Shown here: positions 36,908 through 47,313 of the stretch, piece after piece
Layout of the letters: each line of letters begins with the position of its first letter
Numbering within the stretch: the stretch's first letter is position 1
Assembly: GCF_013394855.1 (NCBI RefSeq)
Contig: NZ_JABMLK010000002.1
Coordinates: forward strand, 248,001 to 312,000
Reading direction: 5' to 3'
From: Limnobaculum xujianqingii
GTDB lineage: Bacteria; Pseudomonadota; Gammaproteobacteria; Enterobacterales; Enterobacteriaceae
DNA: 64,000 nt
Position numbers and translations under genes: made by a program
Notes under the pieces: generated by a model
The model's database searches: none
The model's input: the letters and a program-made list of their open reading frames with translations, nothing else
What the model was told of the DNA's origin: nothing

Positions 36908-37555
36908 TCAGCGCCTAAGATGTTCATTAGCCCAGGTTGCTGCCTGAGTACGATTCTTCACGGAGATCTTCTTGAACAGGTTATACAGGTGAGTTTTAAC
37001 CGTGTTTTCACTGATAAATAGCAGTCTGGCAATCTCTAAATTGGAGGCGCCCATACTTAATTTATGCAGGATCTCTTTCTCTCGATGTGTCAGGTCGGTT
37101 GCATTATCACTATGGTTATAGTGATAAAAACGGGACTGATTGAGCAGATGACTGGCTAATCGCTGAGAAAAGTAATATTCGCCACCCATAACGCTGTTGA
37201 TCCCTTCGATTAATTTTTCCTGGTCGGCAGAAAGATAAAATACAGCACTAATCTGCGGCCATTTTTCAATTTCTTCAAAGTGATAATCTTCAGGCGTATT
37301 AAGCAACAGCAATTTGATACGATCGCGATTTTGGTTGAGAACTCCTTGCCAAAAAGTAATCAACTTTCTGTCTACGCTCATTAAATCAAAAAGAACCAAT
37401 ACTTTTTCAGTCGGTGGTTCATCAAGTGGTTTATGAATGTTTTGCAACTTAACATTAATGGGTAAGGCTGTATTTAACTGATGTAATAACGCTGTAGCTA
37501 ATAACGATGGTTGTGTTATTAACAGCAACAGGCTTCTGTTTGCTTCATTACTCAT
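36908..37555 (-). CDS. csgD: Biofilm master regulator CsgD
   Basis: 215 residues (E. coli 216). N-terminal receiver-like domain lacking the usual phosphorylation pocket, then a LuxR/FixJ HTH near 150-210: LTHREKEILHKLSMGASNLE and NTVKTHLYNLFKKI. It activates csgBAC and usually cellulose synthesis through a diguanylate cyclase. First gene of csgDEFG, divergent from csgBAC. The 801-bp upstream gap is longer than the E. coli spacer and is probably the target of many regulators. Confidence 0.97.
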   Translation of the reverse strand: MSNEANRSLLLLITQPSLLATALLHQLNTALPINVKLQNIHKPLDEPPTEKVLVLFDLMSVDRKLITFWQGVLNQNRDRIKLLLLNTPEDYHFEEIEKWPQISAVFYLSADQEKLIEGINSVMGGEYYFSQRLASHLLNQSRFYHYNHSDNATDLTHREKEILHKLSMGASNLEIARLLFISENTVKTHLYNLFKKISVKNRTQAATWANEHLRR

Positions 37556-38356
37556 AATGAAACTCCAAAATAATAGACTAACCCATCCGCGCAGAATCTT
37601 AGAGACTGCAGTAAACGTAATTATTTAATGACTTTCTATTTTTAATAAAAAGATTTCATTTGAAATATATATGACAAATAAATTGGTGTTTTTTTGGTTT
37701 TATCGGTTCCTTTTATTGTGTGTTTTTTACATATTCAATCTAGTATTAACGATTCCTAAAGCAAGGTCTATTTTTGTTGCAAAATGTTTCTTTTGATTTA
37801 TAACATTTTCAATCAATTCAACTAACTAATGATGGGTATGATTTAAAAAATCAATAAAATCATGCGGTAGTGCTATTTAATAAAGCAATTAACAATGTGA
37901 AACGTAATTTTTTTCTGCGTTATATGGCGCATTTGAGATGTATCTATTAGCTGATCATTATTGCTTAATGATGAATGGTTTAGTGTTTCTTTTTTAAATT
38001 TTTGATAATGGAAATTATTAATGAGATTTTTGATGAGAAATGATTGGGTAGTATGGTAATAGCATTTTTTATTTTTCAGATATGGATTTTTTATATGGAT
38101 TAAATGATTCTTCCTCTTTTTTAAATTAAATATTAATAAATAGAAGTGTTTCTTTTTCGCTCTAAAACTTTTGTATCAATACCGAAATTTTAAAATACGA
38201 AAAGAAGGTGAGTTTTTTATTTTTGAGTGATTGCATACTCAAATCATTATGTAACGAAGCGAATAATCATGATGGTAATTATCTGAAAGATAATCATTGA
38301 TTTTATTCTTCATGTTTATGCTAAGTCAGCCCATTAGATTTAATCAGGGTGACAAA
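37556..38356. promoter_or_regulatory. csgD-csgBAC divergent regulatory region
   Basis: 801 bp, very AT-rich, with several T and A tracts that would favour H-NS and IHF binding. No reading frame looks coding. Both csg operons must start in this stretch. I cannot place promoters or a CsgD site with confidence. Confidence 0.6.
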
Positions 38357-38842
38357 ATGAAAAGATTGATATGTGCATTAGCGTTGCTTTCTGTTTCTGG
38401 CGTATCGATTGCTCAATATGACATGGCAGGTTCTGAATTTGTTTCACCTGATTATCAGATGAATCGAAGTTCTGCTGCGGGACAAGGAAATCGAGCGAGT
38501 ATTGAGCAAAACGGCACTTCCAACCTGGCAATCGTTGTACAAAAGGGTGGAAATCAGGCGCAGATTAAGCAATCAGGGAGCAATAACACGGCGGTTATGG
38601 CTCAAAGAGGAATCGCAAATAACGCTGAAATTATTCAGACCGATGCTAACAATGTGGCTTATATAGCACAGTCCGGTGTGGCAAATTCGGCGTCTATTGA
38701 GCAATCAGATTTTGATAATGAAGCTTATATTATCCAAAAGGGTAAAGGGAACGTAACGCAAATTATTCAAAACGGTGTAAACCGGTCAGCCGGTGTTATA
38801 CAAAATTCGTCAGGAATGGCCATTCGAGTGATTCAACACTAA
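38357..38842 (+). CDS. csgB: Minor curlin CsgB (nucleator)
   Basis: 161 residues from the ATG at 38357 (MKRLICALALL; GGGTG site upstream); the frame upstream to 38297 lacks a signal start. Signal peptide to about residue 20. Five imperfect curlin repeats of Gln-x-Gly-x-x-Asn type (IEQNGTSNLAIVVQ, IKQSGSNNTAVMAQ, IIQTDANNVAYIAQ, IEQSDFDNEAYIIQ, IIQNGVNRSAGVIQ). Secreted through CsgG, it templates CsgA polymerisation at the cell surface. The basic fifth repeat region needed for anchoring is present. Confidence 0.95.
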   Translation: MKRLICALALLSVSGVSIAQYDMAGSEFVSPDYQMNRSSAAGQGNRASIEQNGTSNLAIVVQKGGNQAQIKQSGSNNTAVMAQRGIANNAEIIQTDANNVAYIAQSGVANSASIEQSDFDNEAYIIQKGKGNVTQIIQNGVNRSAGVIQNSSGMAIRVIQH

Positions 38843-38895
38843 GAATGACTGTTTTTTGACAATCATAGAAAGCCTATCTACGACGGGGTAGTATC

Positions 38896-39375
38896 ATGAA
38901 ACTGTGGAAAATTCTTGCTGTAACAACGTTAGTGATTTCAGGCAGTGCAATGGCAGATTCTAGTAGCTTTGGCCATGGCGGCGGCGGCGGCGGTGGTGGC
39001 GGCGGTGGTGGCGGCACACCAACAGTACCTCAATATACTTCAGCGTCAGCAGAGATTCGTATTTATCAGGCAGGTACCAGCAACTTTGCAGATGCCAGCC
39101 AAACTCAGGCTTATAAATCTTTAACGGATATTGAGCAACGTGGCGATCGTAACAAGTCTTACAGCAATCAAAGCGGTGACAACAGTCTGATTAACGTTGA
39201 CCAATTTGGTAATGATAACTTGAGCGTAGCAGCGCAAACTGCCAATAAAGCAGCAATCTATGTTTCTCAAAGCGGTAGCGGCAACGTTTCTGGTGCATCA
39301 CAAAGCTATGATGGCGGCTTAATCTCCGTTACTCAACTTGGTGCAGGTAACGTTGCATACTCTAACCAACACTAA
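38896..39375 (+). CDS. csgA: Major curlin CsgA
   Basis: 159 residues with a signal peptide ending SAMA-DSSS near 20. A run of thirteen glycines (about residues 28-40) replaces the E. coli Gly/Asn-rich N22-like targeting stretch. Curlin repeats follow: IRIYQAGTSNFADASQ, IEQRGDRNKSYSNQ, VDQFGNDNLSVAAQ, VSQSGSGNVSGASQ and VTQLGAGNVAYSNQ. It forms the amyloid fibre. The repeats are shorter and less Gly-rich than those of E. coli. Confidence 0.94.
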   Translation: MKLWKILAVTTLVISGSAMADSSSFGHGGGGGGGGGGGGGTPTVPQYTSASAEIRIYQAGTSNFADASQTQAYKSLTDIEQRGDRNKSYSNQSGDNSLINVDQFGNDNLSVAAQTANKAAIYVSQSGSGNVSGASQSYDGGLISVTQLGAGNVAYSNQH

Positions 39376-39393
39376 TTTGGTTCTTTCTGTGAA

Positions 39394-39425
39394 AAAACAG
39401 GGCTATTGCCCTGTTTTGTTTTTTT
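39394..39425 (+). terminator. Terminator between csgA and csgC
   Basis: AAAACAGGGC (39394-39403), TATT loop, GCCCTGTTTT (39408-39417), then T tract. Partial read-through would supply csgC. Confidence 0.85.
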
Positions 39426-39446
39426 GGGTTTCCCGGAGGAGTTCTT

Positions 39447-39773
39447 ATGTCTTTCTTACTTGCCGCCGCCCTCAGTAATCAGCTTTGGTTTAGTACGCAG
39501 CAGGATGCCCGTTATTACACTATTACCCCCATGGTAAATCTTGATAGTAGCTGTGAGTGCACGATATCAATAGAGGTCCAACGTAAGGGCAGTCAGGGAG
39601 AGAGCCGAAGCTTACAACAACGCCATATTTCTCTGGAAGCCAAAAAAGAGCATGCATTAGGACAAATGAAGTTCAATGTTTCTCAGGGGGATCGGGTGGA
39701 TATTACCGTTACCTTAAGCAATGGTAGCAATATAGAAATGAAGAAGCAGTGGAGTTCATCTTCTGAGGTTTGA
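39447..39773 (+). CDS. csgC: Curli amyloid inhibitor CsgC
   Basis: 108 residues (E. coli 110). Short signal peptide (LLAAALS), immunoglobulin-like fold, and the Cys-Glu-Cys (CxC) motif in SSCECTISIEV matching the E. coli CxC. The end RVDITVTLSNGSNIE is also alike. It acts in the periplasm to stop CsgA from polymerising early. A strong CGGAGGAG site lies 7 nt before the ATG. Confidence 0.93.
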   Translation: MSFLLAAALSNQLWFSTQQDARYYTITPMVNLDSSCECTISIEVQRKGSQGESRSLQQRHISLEAKKEHALGQMKFNVSQGDRVDITVTLSNGSNIEMKKQWSSSSEV

Positions 39774-39821
39774 TTTTTCAGGTTACGGAGGTTTTTCTGG
39801 ACTTTGTTAAATTGCAGACAT

Positions 39822-39848
39822 AAAAAAACCGGCATTGCCGGTTTTTTT
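39822..39848. terminator. Terminator between csgC and rpsT
   Basis: AACCGGC/GCCGGTT stem around ATT, flanked by runs of A and T so that it works for rpsT on the minus strand and for csgC. Confidence 0.88.
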
Positions 39849-39867
39849 AAGAAACGCTCAACATTAA

Positions 39868-40128
39868 TTACATAGCGTTGATTTGTGCAGTCAGGTTTGA
39901 CTTATGACGTGCAGCTTTATTCTTATGAATTAAGCCTTTTGCTGCCTGACGGTCAACAATTGGTTGCATGTCATTAAATGCTGCCTGAGCAGCAGCTTTG
40001 TCACCTGCTGTAATCGCCATTTGTACTTTCTTGATGAAAGTACGCATCATGGAGCGACGGCTTGCGTTATGCTTGCGGCGCTTCTCAGATTGGATGGCGC
40101 GTTTCTTAGCTGATTTGATATTAGCCAA
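39868..40128 (-). CDS. rpsT: 30S ribosomal protein S20
   Basis: 86 residues, 87 in E. coli, Lys/Arg/Ala-rich. [20 protein letters not shown] at the N-terminus and [18 protein letters not shown] near the end are the family core. It binds 16S rRNA early in 30S assembly. In E. coli it starts with UUG and represses its own translation; here the start is ATG with GGAG upstream. Confidence 0.98.
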   Translation of the reverse strand: MANIKSAKKRAIQSEKRRKHNASRRSMMRTFIKKVQMAITAGDKAAAQAAFNDMQPIVDRQAAKGLIHKNKAARHKSNLTAQINAM

Positions 40129-40500
40129 GGTCCAACTCCCAAATAGTTTCTTGAGGACATTCTAAAGGCGAAGGAATATGCCCTTTCGACCTTCTTTTGT
40201 CAACGGATTTGTGCAAATTAGCGCCGCCATTTTCTCTTTTTACTAAAAAAGAAGGGGCGACACCGCGGTTATCGATGGCGCAGAATTCTAACAGCTTTGT
40301 ACAACAGAATACAGTAATTAACGCGTTTTCTTTATGTGGATGTTGAAGATATAAGCATTACTGTATATTTATCGATAGATTAACGCCTGAAGACCATAAA
40401 CCACAGAAGATTTTCGTTTATCACGTAATCGCGGGTTAACCTTAGGCGCGGCTATTGCTATAATCGATGGTTTCCAACTGTACAGAGCCCAAAACTGATT
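40129..40500. promoter_or_regulatory. Divergent rpsT/ribF promoter region
   Basis: 372 bp. Promoters for both genes must lie here; TATAAT at 40459-40464 is a strong -10 candidate for ribF. Nothing else is recognised. Confidence 0.5.
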
Positions 40501-41439
40501 ATGGAGCTGATTCGCGGTATACACAATATCCGACCTCGCCACCACGGGTGTGTTTTGACGATTGGTAATTTTGACGGCGTTCATCTGGGTCATCAGGCGT
40601 TATTACGTCAGTTAAAACGAGAAGGGAAGCGCCTGGGCCTGCCAACCATGGTGATGATCTTTGAACCCCAGCCGTTGGAGTTATTTGCCCCACAGCAGGC
40701 CCCTGCAAGGCTTACGCGCCTGCGCGATAAGTGTAAGTATCTGGCGCAAGCCGGTATCGATTATCTGTTGTGTGTGAAGTTTGATTCTGTTTTTGCAGCC
40801 AACAGCGCTGAACAATTTATTTCTAAGTTGCTGGTAGATTTGTTGGGTGTTAGGTTTTTAATGGTTGGCGATGATTTTCGCTTTGGGGCGAAGCGGCAGG
40901 GAGATTTCTCTTTACTGAAAACCGCCGGAGAAACCTTTGGTTTTTCTGTCGCCGATAGCGAAAGTTTTTGCGAGTCGGGTACTCGAATCAGTAGTACCAT
41001 CATTCGTCAGGCATTGAGAGACGATAATCTGGCACTGGCGGAATCTTTGCTTGGGCGACCATACAGTATGTGTGGAAGAGTAGTGCATGGTGATGAGTTG
41101 GGGAGAACCATTGGTTTTCCTACGGCGAATCTCCCTATGAAACGACTGGTAGCGCCAATTAAAGGTGTGTATGCCGTAGAAGTTAATGGATTGGCTGATA
41201 AGCCATTACCCGGCGTTGCCAATATTGGCACCCGACCTACAGTTTCCGGCGTACGCCAACAGCTTGAAGTGCATTTATTAGATGTTGATATGGATCTGTA
41301 TGGTCGCCATATTGATGTAGTAATCAGAGAAAAATTACGCAGCGAGCAGCGTTTTGCTTCGCTGGATGCTTTAAAACAGCAGATTGAAAATGATGTCGTG
41401 ACCGCCCGTGAATATTTTGGGCAAGCGGTACGGACTTAA
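40501..41439 (+). CDS. ribF: Bifunctional riboflavin kinase/FAD synthetase
   Basis: 312 residues (E. coli 313). N-terminal FMN adenylyltransferase: VLTIGNFDGVHLGHQALL (HxGH-like) and GDDFRFGAKRQGDF; C-terminal riboflavin kinase: GRVVHGDELGRTIGFPTANL and GVANIGTRPT. It makes FMN and FAD from riboflavin. The ribosome site is weak. First gene of ribF-ileS-lspA-ispH. Confidence 0.97.
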   Translation: MELIRGIHNIRPRHHGCVLTIGNFDGVHLGHQALLRQLKREGKRLGLPTMVMIFEPQPLELFAPQQAPARLTRLRDKCKYLAQAGIDYLLCVKFDSVFAANSAEQFISKLLVDLLGVRFLMVGDDFRFGAKRQGDFSLLKTAGETFGFSVADSESFCESGTRISSTIIRQALRDDNLALAESLLGRPYSMCGRVVHGDELGRTIGFPTANLPMKRLVAPIKGVYAVEVNGLADKPLPGVANIGTRPTVSGVRQQLEVHLLDVDMDLYGRHIDVVIREKLRSEQRFASLDALKQQIENDVVTAREYFGQAVRT

Positions 41440-41473
41440 ATATCTAGCCGAGAGATAGGGAACCGAGAATCGA

Positions 41474-44290
41474 ATGACTGACTATAAGAACACGTTGAAT
41501 TTGCCGGAAACCGGTTTTCCAATGCGCGGCGATTTAGCCAAGCGCGAACCGGATATGCTAAAACATTGGTACGAATCTGACCTTTATGGTGCGATTCGCC
41601 AGGCCAAAAAGGGGAAGAAAACCTTTATTCTTCACGATGGCCCTCCTTATGCAAACGGCAGCCTTCATATTGGTCATGCAGTAAATAAAATTCTCAAAGA
41701 TATTATTATCAAGTCAAAAAGCATGTCTGGATACGATGCGCCATACGTGCCGGGCTGGGACTGCCATGGGTTACCTATCGAACTGAAAGTGGAACAACTG
41801 GTAGGTAAGCCGGGTGAGAAAATCAGCGCTGCGGAATTCCGTAAAGCTTGTCGTGACTATGCAGCGGAACAGGTTGAAGGCCAGAAAAAAGATTTTATCC
41901 GTTTAGGTGTGCTGGGTGACTGGGATCATCCATACCTGACCATGGAATATAAGACTGAAGCCAACATCATTCGTTCTCTGTCAAAAATCATCGGTAATGG
42001 TCACCTGCATAAAGGCGCTAAGCCTGTGCACTGGTGCATTGACTGCCGTTCATCTTTGGCTGAAGCAGAAGTTGAGTATTACGACAAAACCTCTCCTTCT
42101 ATTGATGTGCGTTTTGCCGCTGTTGATTCAGCTGCAGTAGCCGCCCGGTTTGGCGTAAACCAGTTGAATGGTTCGGTTAATGCAGTTATCTGGACCACTA
42201 CGCCCTGGACCTTACCGGCAAACCGCGCTATCTCCCTGCATCCTGAGTTTGAGTATCAGTTAGTTCAGGCTGGAAGTGACAACCTGATTCTGGCTACCGA
42301 CTTGGTTGAAAGCGTGATGAAACGCGCCGGTATTGATAGCTGGAAAGTTCTGGGTAGTGCGAAAGGTGCAGACTTAGAGTTGATGCGCTTTAAACACCCA
42401 TTCCTGAATTTTGATGTGCCAATTGTTCTGGGGGAGCACGTGACTCTGGATGCGGGTACCGGTGCGGTACATACGGCTCCTGGCCATGGTCCTGATGACT
42501 ATGTGATTGGTCAAAAATATCAGTTAGAAGTGGCTAACCCGGTAGGTCCGGATGGTTGCTATCTGCCGGGAACTGGCGCTGGCCTTGATGGTTTAAACGT
42601 ATTTAAAGCCAACGACGTGATTGTTGAGATGCTGCGTGAACACGGCGCTTTATTGCACGTTGAAAAAGTGCTGCATAGCTATCCATGCTGCTGGCGTCAT
42701 AAGTCACCGATTATCTTCCGTGCAACCCCTCAGTGGTTTATCAGCATGGATCAAAACGGATTACGTAAACAGTCGCTGGAAGAGATCAAAAGCGTTCGCT
42801 GGATCCCTGACTGGGGTCAGGCGCGTATCGAAAACATGGTAGCAAACCGCCCTGACTGGTGTATTTCACGCCAGCGTACCTGGGGTATGCCAATGTCACT
42901 GTTCGTGCATAAAGAGACAGATGAACTGCATCCTCGCGCATTAGAAATTATGGAGCAGGTAGCTCAGTGCGTTGAACAACATGGCATTCAGGCATGGTGG
43001 GATCTGGACCCTAAAGATGTATTGGGTGAAGACGCCGATAATTATGTGAAGGTACCAGATACGCTGGACGTTTGGTTTGATTCGGGCTCGACACACTCCT
43101 CAGTTGTTGATGTACGTCCTGAGTTCCACGGCCACAGTGCGGATATGTATCTGGAAGGTTCAGACCAGCATCGCGGCTGGTTTATGTCTTCCCTGATGAT
43201 TTCAACTGCAATGAAAGGCAAAGCGCCTTATCGTCAGGTTCTGACTCATGGTTTCACCGTGGATGGTCAGGGCCGTAAGATGTCTAAATCTATCGGTAAC
43301 ACCATTAGTCCTCAGGATGTAATGAATAAACTGGGTGGCGATATTCTGCGTTTGTGGGTGGCTTCAACGGATTACACCGGTGAAATCGCAGTATCCGATG
43401 AAATTTTAAAACGTTCAGCGGATGCTTATCGTCGTATTCGTAACACCGCGCGTTTCCTGCTGGCTAACCTCAACGGTTTTGATCCGGCAAAAGATATGGT
43501 GAAACCAGAAGAGATGGTAGTTCTGGATCGCTGGGCCGTTGGTCGTGCTCTGGCAGCACAAAATGAAATTGCAGCCAGTTATGATAATTACGACTTCCAT
43601 GTGGTTATTCAGCGTCTGATGCAGTTCTGTTCTGTAGAGATGGGTTCGTTTTATCTGGATATCATCAAAGATCGTCAATACACCGCGAAAGGCGATAGCC
43701 TGGCGCGTCGTAGCTGCCAGACCGCGCTGTATCATATTGCTGAAGCGTTGGTACGCTGGATGGCACCGGTGATGTCGTTTACCGCTGATGAAATCTGGAA
43801 CTATCTGCCGGGAGATCGTGAGAAGTTTGTATTTACCGGTGAATGGTATCAGGGATTATTTGGTCTGGCCGATGGCGAAAGTATGAATGACAGCTATTGG
43901 GAAGAATTGCTGAAGGTCCGTGGTGAAGTGAATAAGGTGTTAGAGCAGGCGCGTAACGATAAGCAGCTAGGCGGCTCTCTTGAAGCATCGGTTACTTTAT
44001 TCGCAGATTCTGAGCTGGCAGATAAGCTGAATGCACTGAAAGACGAGCTGCGTTTTGTGCTGCTGACTTCTGGTGCGGAAGTTGAACCTATTACACAGGC
44101 AACGGCAGACGCACAGCAAAGCGAAATGATGAAAGGTTTGAAAGTTGGGCTGGCTAAAGCGCAGGGTAATAAGTGCCCTCGTTGCTGGCACTATACGCTG
44201 GATGTCGGTCAAAATGCAGAACATCCGGATCTTTGTGGCCGCTGTGTAACTAACGTTGCTGGCAATGGTGAAGAGCGTAAGTTCGCCTGA
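41474..44290 (+). CDS. ileS: Isoleucyl-tRNA synthetase
   Basis: 938 residues, the E. coli length. Class I signatures: HIGH in [13 protein letters not shown] and KMSKS in [10 protein letters not shown]. The CP1 editing domain fills about 190-400 ([30 protein letters not shown]). C-terminal zinc motif CPRCWHY...CGRC is intact. It charges tRNA-Ile and removes valine. Its last base is shared with the lspA start. Confidence 0.98.
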   Translation: MTDYKNTLNLPETGFPMRGDLAKREPDMLKHWYESDLYGAIRQAKKGKKTFILHDGPPYANGSLHIGHAVNKILKDIIIKSKSMSGYDAPYVPGWDCHGLPIELKVEQLVGKPGEKISAAEFRKACRDYAAEQVEGQKKDFIRLGVLGDWDHPYLTMEYKTEANIIRSLSKIIGNGHLHKGAKPVHWCIDCRSSLAEAEVEYYDKTSPSIDVRFAAVDSAAVAARFGVNQLNGSVNAVIWTTTPWTLPANRAISLHPEFEYQLVQAGSDNLILATDLVESVMKRAGIDSWKVLGSAKGADLELMRFKHPFLNFDVPIVLGEHVTLDAGTGAVHTAPGHGPDDYVIGQKYQLEVANPVGPDGCYLPGTGAGLDGLNVFKANDVIVEMLREHGALLHVEKVLHSYPCCWRHKSPIIFRATPQWFISMDQNGLRKQSLEEIKSVRWIPDWGQARIENMVANRPDWCISRQRTWGMPMSLFVHKETDELHPRALEIMEQVAQCVEQHGIQAWWDLDPKDVLGEDADNYVKVPDTLDVWFDSGSTHSSVVDVRPEFHGHSADMYLEGSDQHRGWFMSSLMISTAMKGKAPYRQVLTHGFTVDGQGRKMSKSIGNTISPQDVMNKLGGDILRLWVASTDYTGEIAVSDEILKRSADAYRRIRNTARFLLANLNGFDPAKDMVKPEEMVVLDRWAVGRALAAQNEIAASYDNYDFHVVIQRLMQFCSVEMGSFYLDIIKDRQYTAKGDSLARRSCQTALYHIAEALVRWMAPVMSFTADEIWNYLPGDREKFVFTGEWYQGLFGLADGESMNDSYWEELLKVRGEVNKVLEQARNDKQLGGSLEASVTLFADSELADKLNALKDELRFVLLTSGAEVEPITQATADAQQSEMMKGLKVGLAKAQGNKCPRCWHYTLDVGQNAEHPDLCGRCVTNVAGNGEERKFA

Positions 44291-44778
44291 TGAGTAAATC
44301 TATTGGTTCTACCGGGCTCCGCTGGCTATGGCTGGCGGTTGCCGTTCTGATTGTCGATCTGGCCAGTAAGTTTTGGGTGGTAAAGAATTTCCGCCTGGGC
44401 GAATCGGTGGATTGGTTACCGTTCTTTAATTTCTACTATGCGAGAAATTATGGTGCAGCCTTTAGTTCCTTTATGGGACAGCGTTGGGCGTTGGCGGCTG
44501 TAGCGATAACCATTACTATTGTATTAATGGTGATGATGTACCGCACGGCAGCAACGGCTAAATGGAGCAATATTTCCTTTGCTTTGATTATCGGTGGTGC
44601 ATTGGGCAACCTGTTTGATCGCCTGTACCATGGTTTTGTCGTCGACTTTTTTGATTTTTTCATTGGCGATTGGCACTATCCAACTTTCAACGTTGCTGAT
44701 TGTGCAATATGCATCGGGGCAGTGATGGTGGTACTGGAAGGTTTCATTTTCTCTAAAAAAGAGAAAAAACCAGCGTAA
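44290..44778 (+). CDS. lspA: Lipoprotein signal peptidase II
   Basis: 162 residues, four membrane helices. The aspartyl protease pair lies in [18 protein letters not shown] and the conserved [10 protein letters not shown] region. It cuts the signal from diacylated prolipoproteins in the inner membrane. Its start codon overlaps the ileS stop (TGATG). Confidence 0.97.
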   Translation: MSKSIGSTGLRWLWLAVAVLIVDLASKFWVVKNFRLGESVDWLPFFNFYYARNYGAAFSSFMGQRWALAAVAITITIVLMVMMYRTAATAKWSNISFALIIGGALGNLFDRLYHGFVVDFFDFFIGDWHYPTFNVADCAICIGAVMVVLEGFIFSKKEKKPA

Positions 44779-44810
44779 TGCAAGTCACAGTGACGTAACG
44801 GTTTTATTGA

Positions 44811-44842
44811 CGGTGTAGCCAGCAAGGTTGCTGACTACACCG
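44811..44842 (+). other. Hairpin between lspA and ispH
   Basis: CGGTGTAG pairs with CTACACCG and CAGCAA with TTGCTG around a GG turn, with one internal mismatch. Followed by an A/T alternation, not a T run. It lies at the point where fkpB is found in E. coli. Confidence 0.6.
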
Positions 44843-44864
44843 TATATATATTTGGAGAGTAAAA

Positions 44865-45809
44865 ATGCAGATATTGTTAGCCAATCCGCGAGGTTTCTGT
44901 GCAGGAGTCGACCGGGCTATCAGTATTGTTGAACGTGCGCTGGAAATTTATGGCGCTCCAATTTATGTACGCCATGAAGTGGTGCATAACCGTTATGTTG
45001 TTGACAGCCTGCGTGACCGTGGCGCGGTATTTATTGAACAGCTTAATGAAGTTCCCGATGGTGCGATTTTGATTTTTTCCGCACACGGCGTGTCTCAGGC
45101 TGTTCGTGCTGAGGCAAAATCCCGTGACTTAACGGTATTCGATGCCACTTGTCCGCTGGTAACTAAAGTGCATATGGAAGTGGCTCGCGCCAGCCGTAAA
45201 GGCCGTGAAGCGATTCTGATTGGTCATGCCGGGCATCCTGAAGTGGAAGGCACTATGGGGCAATACAGCAATCAGGAAGGCGGCATGTATTTGGTCGAGT
45301 CACCGGAAGATGTATGGCAGCTAAAAGTCAAAAATGAGAAGAATCTCTGTTTTATGACACAAACCACGCTGTCCGTTGATGATACATCTGATGTGATTGA
45401 TGCCCTCCGTGAGCGTTTCCCGGATATTATCGGCCCGCGTAAAGATGATATTTGCTACGCCACCACTAATCGTCAGGAGGCTGTGCGCAATTTAGCACTG
45501 CAGTCAGATATGGTGCTGGTGGTTGGTTCAAAAAACTCATCTAACTCAAACCGTTTAGCTGAACTGGCTCAACGTATCGGTAAGCCCGCCTATCTGATTG
45601 ATACCGCAGAAGACATTCAGGAAGATTGGGTAAAGAATTTGAATTCTGTTGGTGTAACCGCTGGCGCTTCTGCTCCCGACGTTTTAGTTCAGGCAGTGAT
45701 CACTCGCCTTCGTTCTCTGGGTGGAGAACCTGCGGTAGAAATGGAAGGGCGTGAAGAGAGTATTGTATTTGAAGTACCAAAAGAGCTAAGAGTTAAGCAG
45801 GTGGATTAA
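44865..45809 (+). CDS. ispH: 4-hydroxy-3-methylbut-2-enyl diphosphate reductase
   Basis: 314 residues (E. coli 316). The three cluster cysteines are seen: Cys12 in [13 protein letters not shown], one in [12 protein letters not shown] (about 96) and one in [14 protein letters not shown] (about 197). It makes IPP and DMAPP in the last step of the MEP isoprenoid pathway. A GGAGAG site precedes the ATG. The usual fkpB neighbour is missing upstream. Confidence 0.98.
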   Translation: MQILLANPRGFCAGVDRAISIVERALEIYGAPIYVRHEVVHNRYVVDSLRDRGAVFIEQLNEVPDGAILIFSAHGVSQAVRAEAKSRDLTVFDATCPLVTKVHMEVARASRKGREAILIGHAGHPEVEGTMGQYSNQEGGMYLVESPEDVWQLKVKNEKNLCFMTQTTLSVDDTSDVIDALRERFPDIIGPRKDDICYATTNRQEAVRNLALQSDMVLVVGSKNSSNSNRLAELAQRIGKPAYLIDTAEDIQEDWVKNLNSVGVTAGASAPDVLVQAVITRLRSLGGEPAVEMEGREESIVFEVPKELRVKQVD

Positions 45810-45841
45810 ACCTGAGTGGCTGTTTTGAATAAAGACATTTG

Positions 45842-45872
45842 CGGGCTGATATATTCAGCCCGTTTTCATTTT
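45842..45872 (+). terminator. ispH terminator
   Basis: CGGGCTGA (45842-45849) pairs with TCAGCCCG (45855-45862), followed by TTTTCATTTTT. Confidence 0.85.
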
Positions 45873-45977
45873 TATCGTTTTATTTTTTCACCAATATAAG
45901 CTTAGCTTTTAATTAGTTCGGCATAATTAGTAAATTTATTTGTCACCGTTCAGGGTGAACGTTAATCTGGTAGTTAA

Positions 45978-46829
<852 letters not shown>

Positions 46830-46847
46830 TTTTTGTATGTTTAGTGT

Positions 46848-46890
46848 CGAGATTAATTGATTTATTATAAGATTAATCTCGATGTTTGTT
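46848..46890 (+). terminator. dapB terminator
   Basis: CGAGATTAAT (46848-46857) pairs perfectly with ATTAATCTCG (46872-46881), followed by a T-rich run. Confidence 0.8.
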
Positions 46891-47265
46891 TTTTTAATTC
46901 ATTTTTAACCAATGAGTTAGTGTTGAAAATTATATTTTATACTCTTAGTGTTAAATTTAATTTAATTTGCTTTTTTTTGTAAGTTAACCTTGATTTTTTA
47001 TCCTTAAGTCTCATTTTTTCACCTGAATTTCTCTTTTTTGTATTCAAATATCGTTTTATTCTTTCATATGCTTTAGCAATCGTTTTCTAAGCATGCTTTA
47101 TTGGTATTTTTTGCCATTACATCCCGGTTTTTATGTTGAAGTGCCAAAAATACAATAAAAAATGTGTGTTTCAGTAGACAAGAGACGATTCGATCATTAG
47201 AATGCGCCCAATTTGCCAAAAATTTGCCAGTAAGGCTTTTTTTGTGCCTTTTTAAAAGGTATAGT
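46891..47265 (+). promoter_or_regulatory. carAB upstream regulatory region
   Basis: AT-rich with long T tracts. In E. coli a distant pyrimidine-controlled P1 and a proximal arginine-controlled P2 drive carAB. A pyrimidine-responsive P1 probably lies in the last 200 bp of this stretch, but I cannot fix it. Confidence 0.45.
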
Positions 47266-47304
47266 TGTGAATTAATATGCATATTTTGTGACTGTTTATT
47301 CTAG
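47266..47304 (+). promoter_or_regulatory. Tandem ARG boxes (ArgR operator) of carAB
   Basis: Two 18-bp boxes, 47266-47283 (core TGAATTAATATGCA) and 47287-47304 (core TGACTGTTTATTCT), separated by 3 bp. Spacing and cores match the ArgR consensus TGAAT-N4-ATTCA (9 of 10 and 8 of 10). They should overlap promoter P2, as in E. coli. Confidence 0.82.
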
Positions 47305-47313
47305 GAGGGTGTT

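Noticed and set aside
38906..39020. Short tandem repeats in csgA as a CRISPR or VNTR array
   Set aside because: The repeat is a coding glycine tract and curlin units, not spacers between direct repeats.
47073..47282. 69-codon minus-strand ORF upstream of carA
   Set aside because: Lies across the carAB control region and ARG box, with no recognisable protein sequence.
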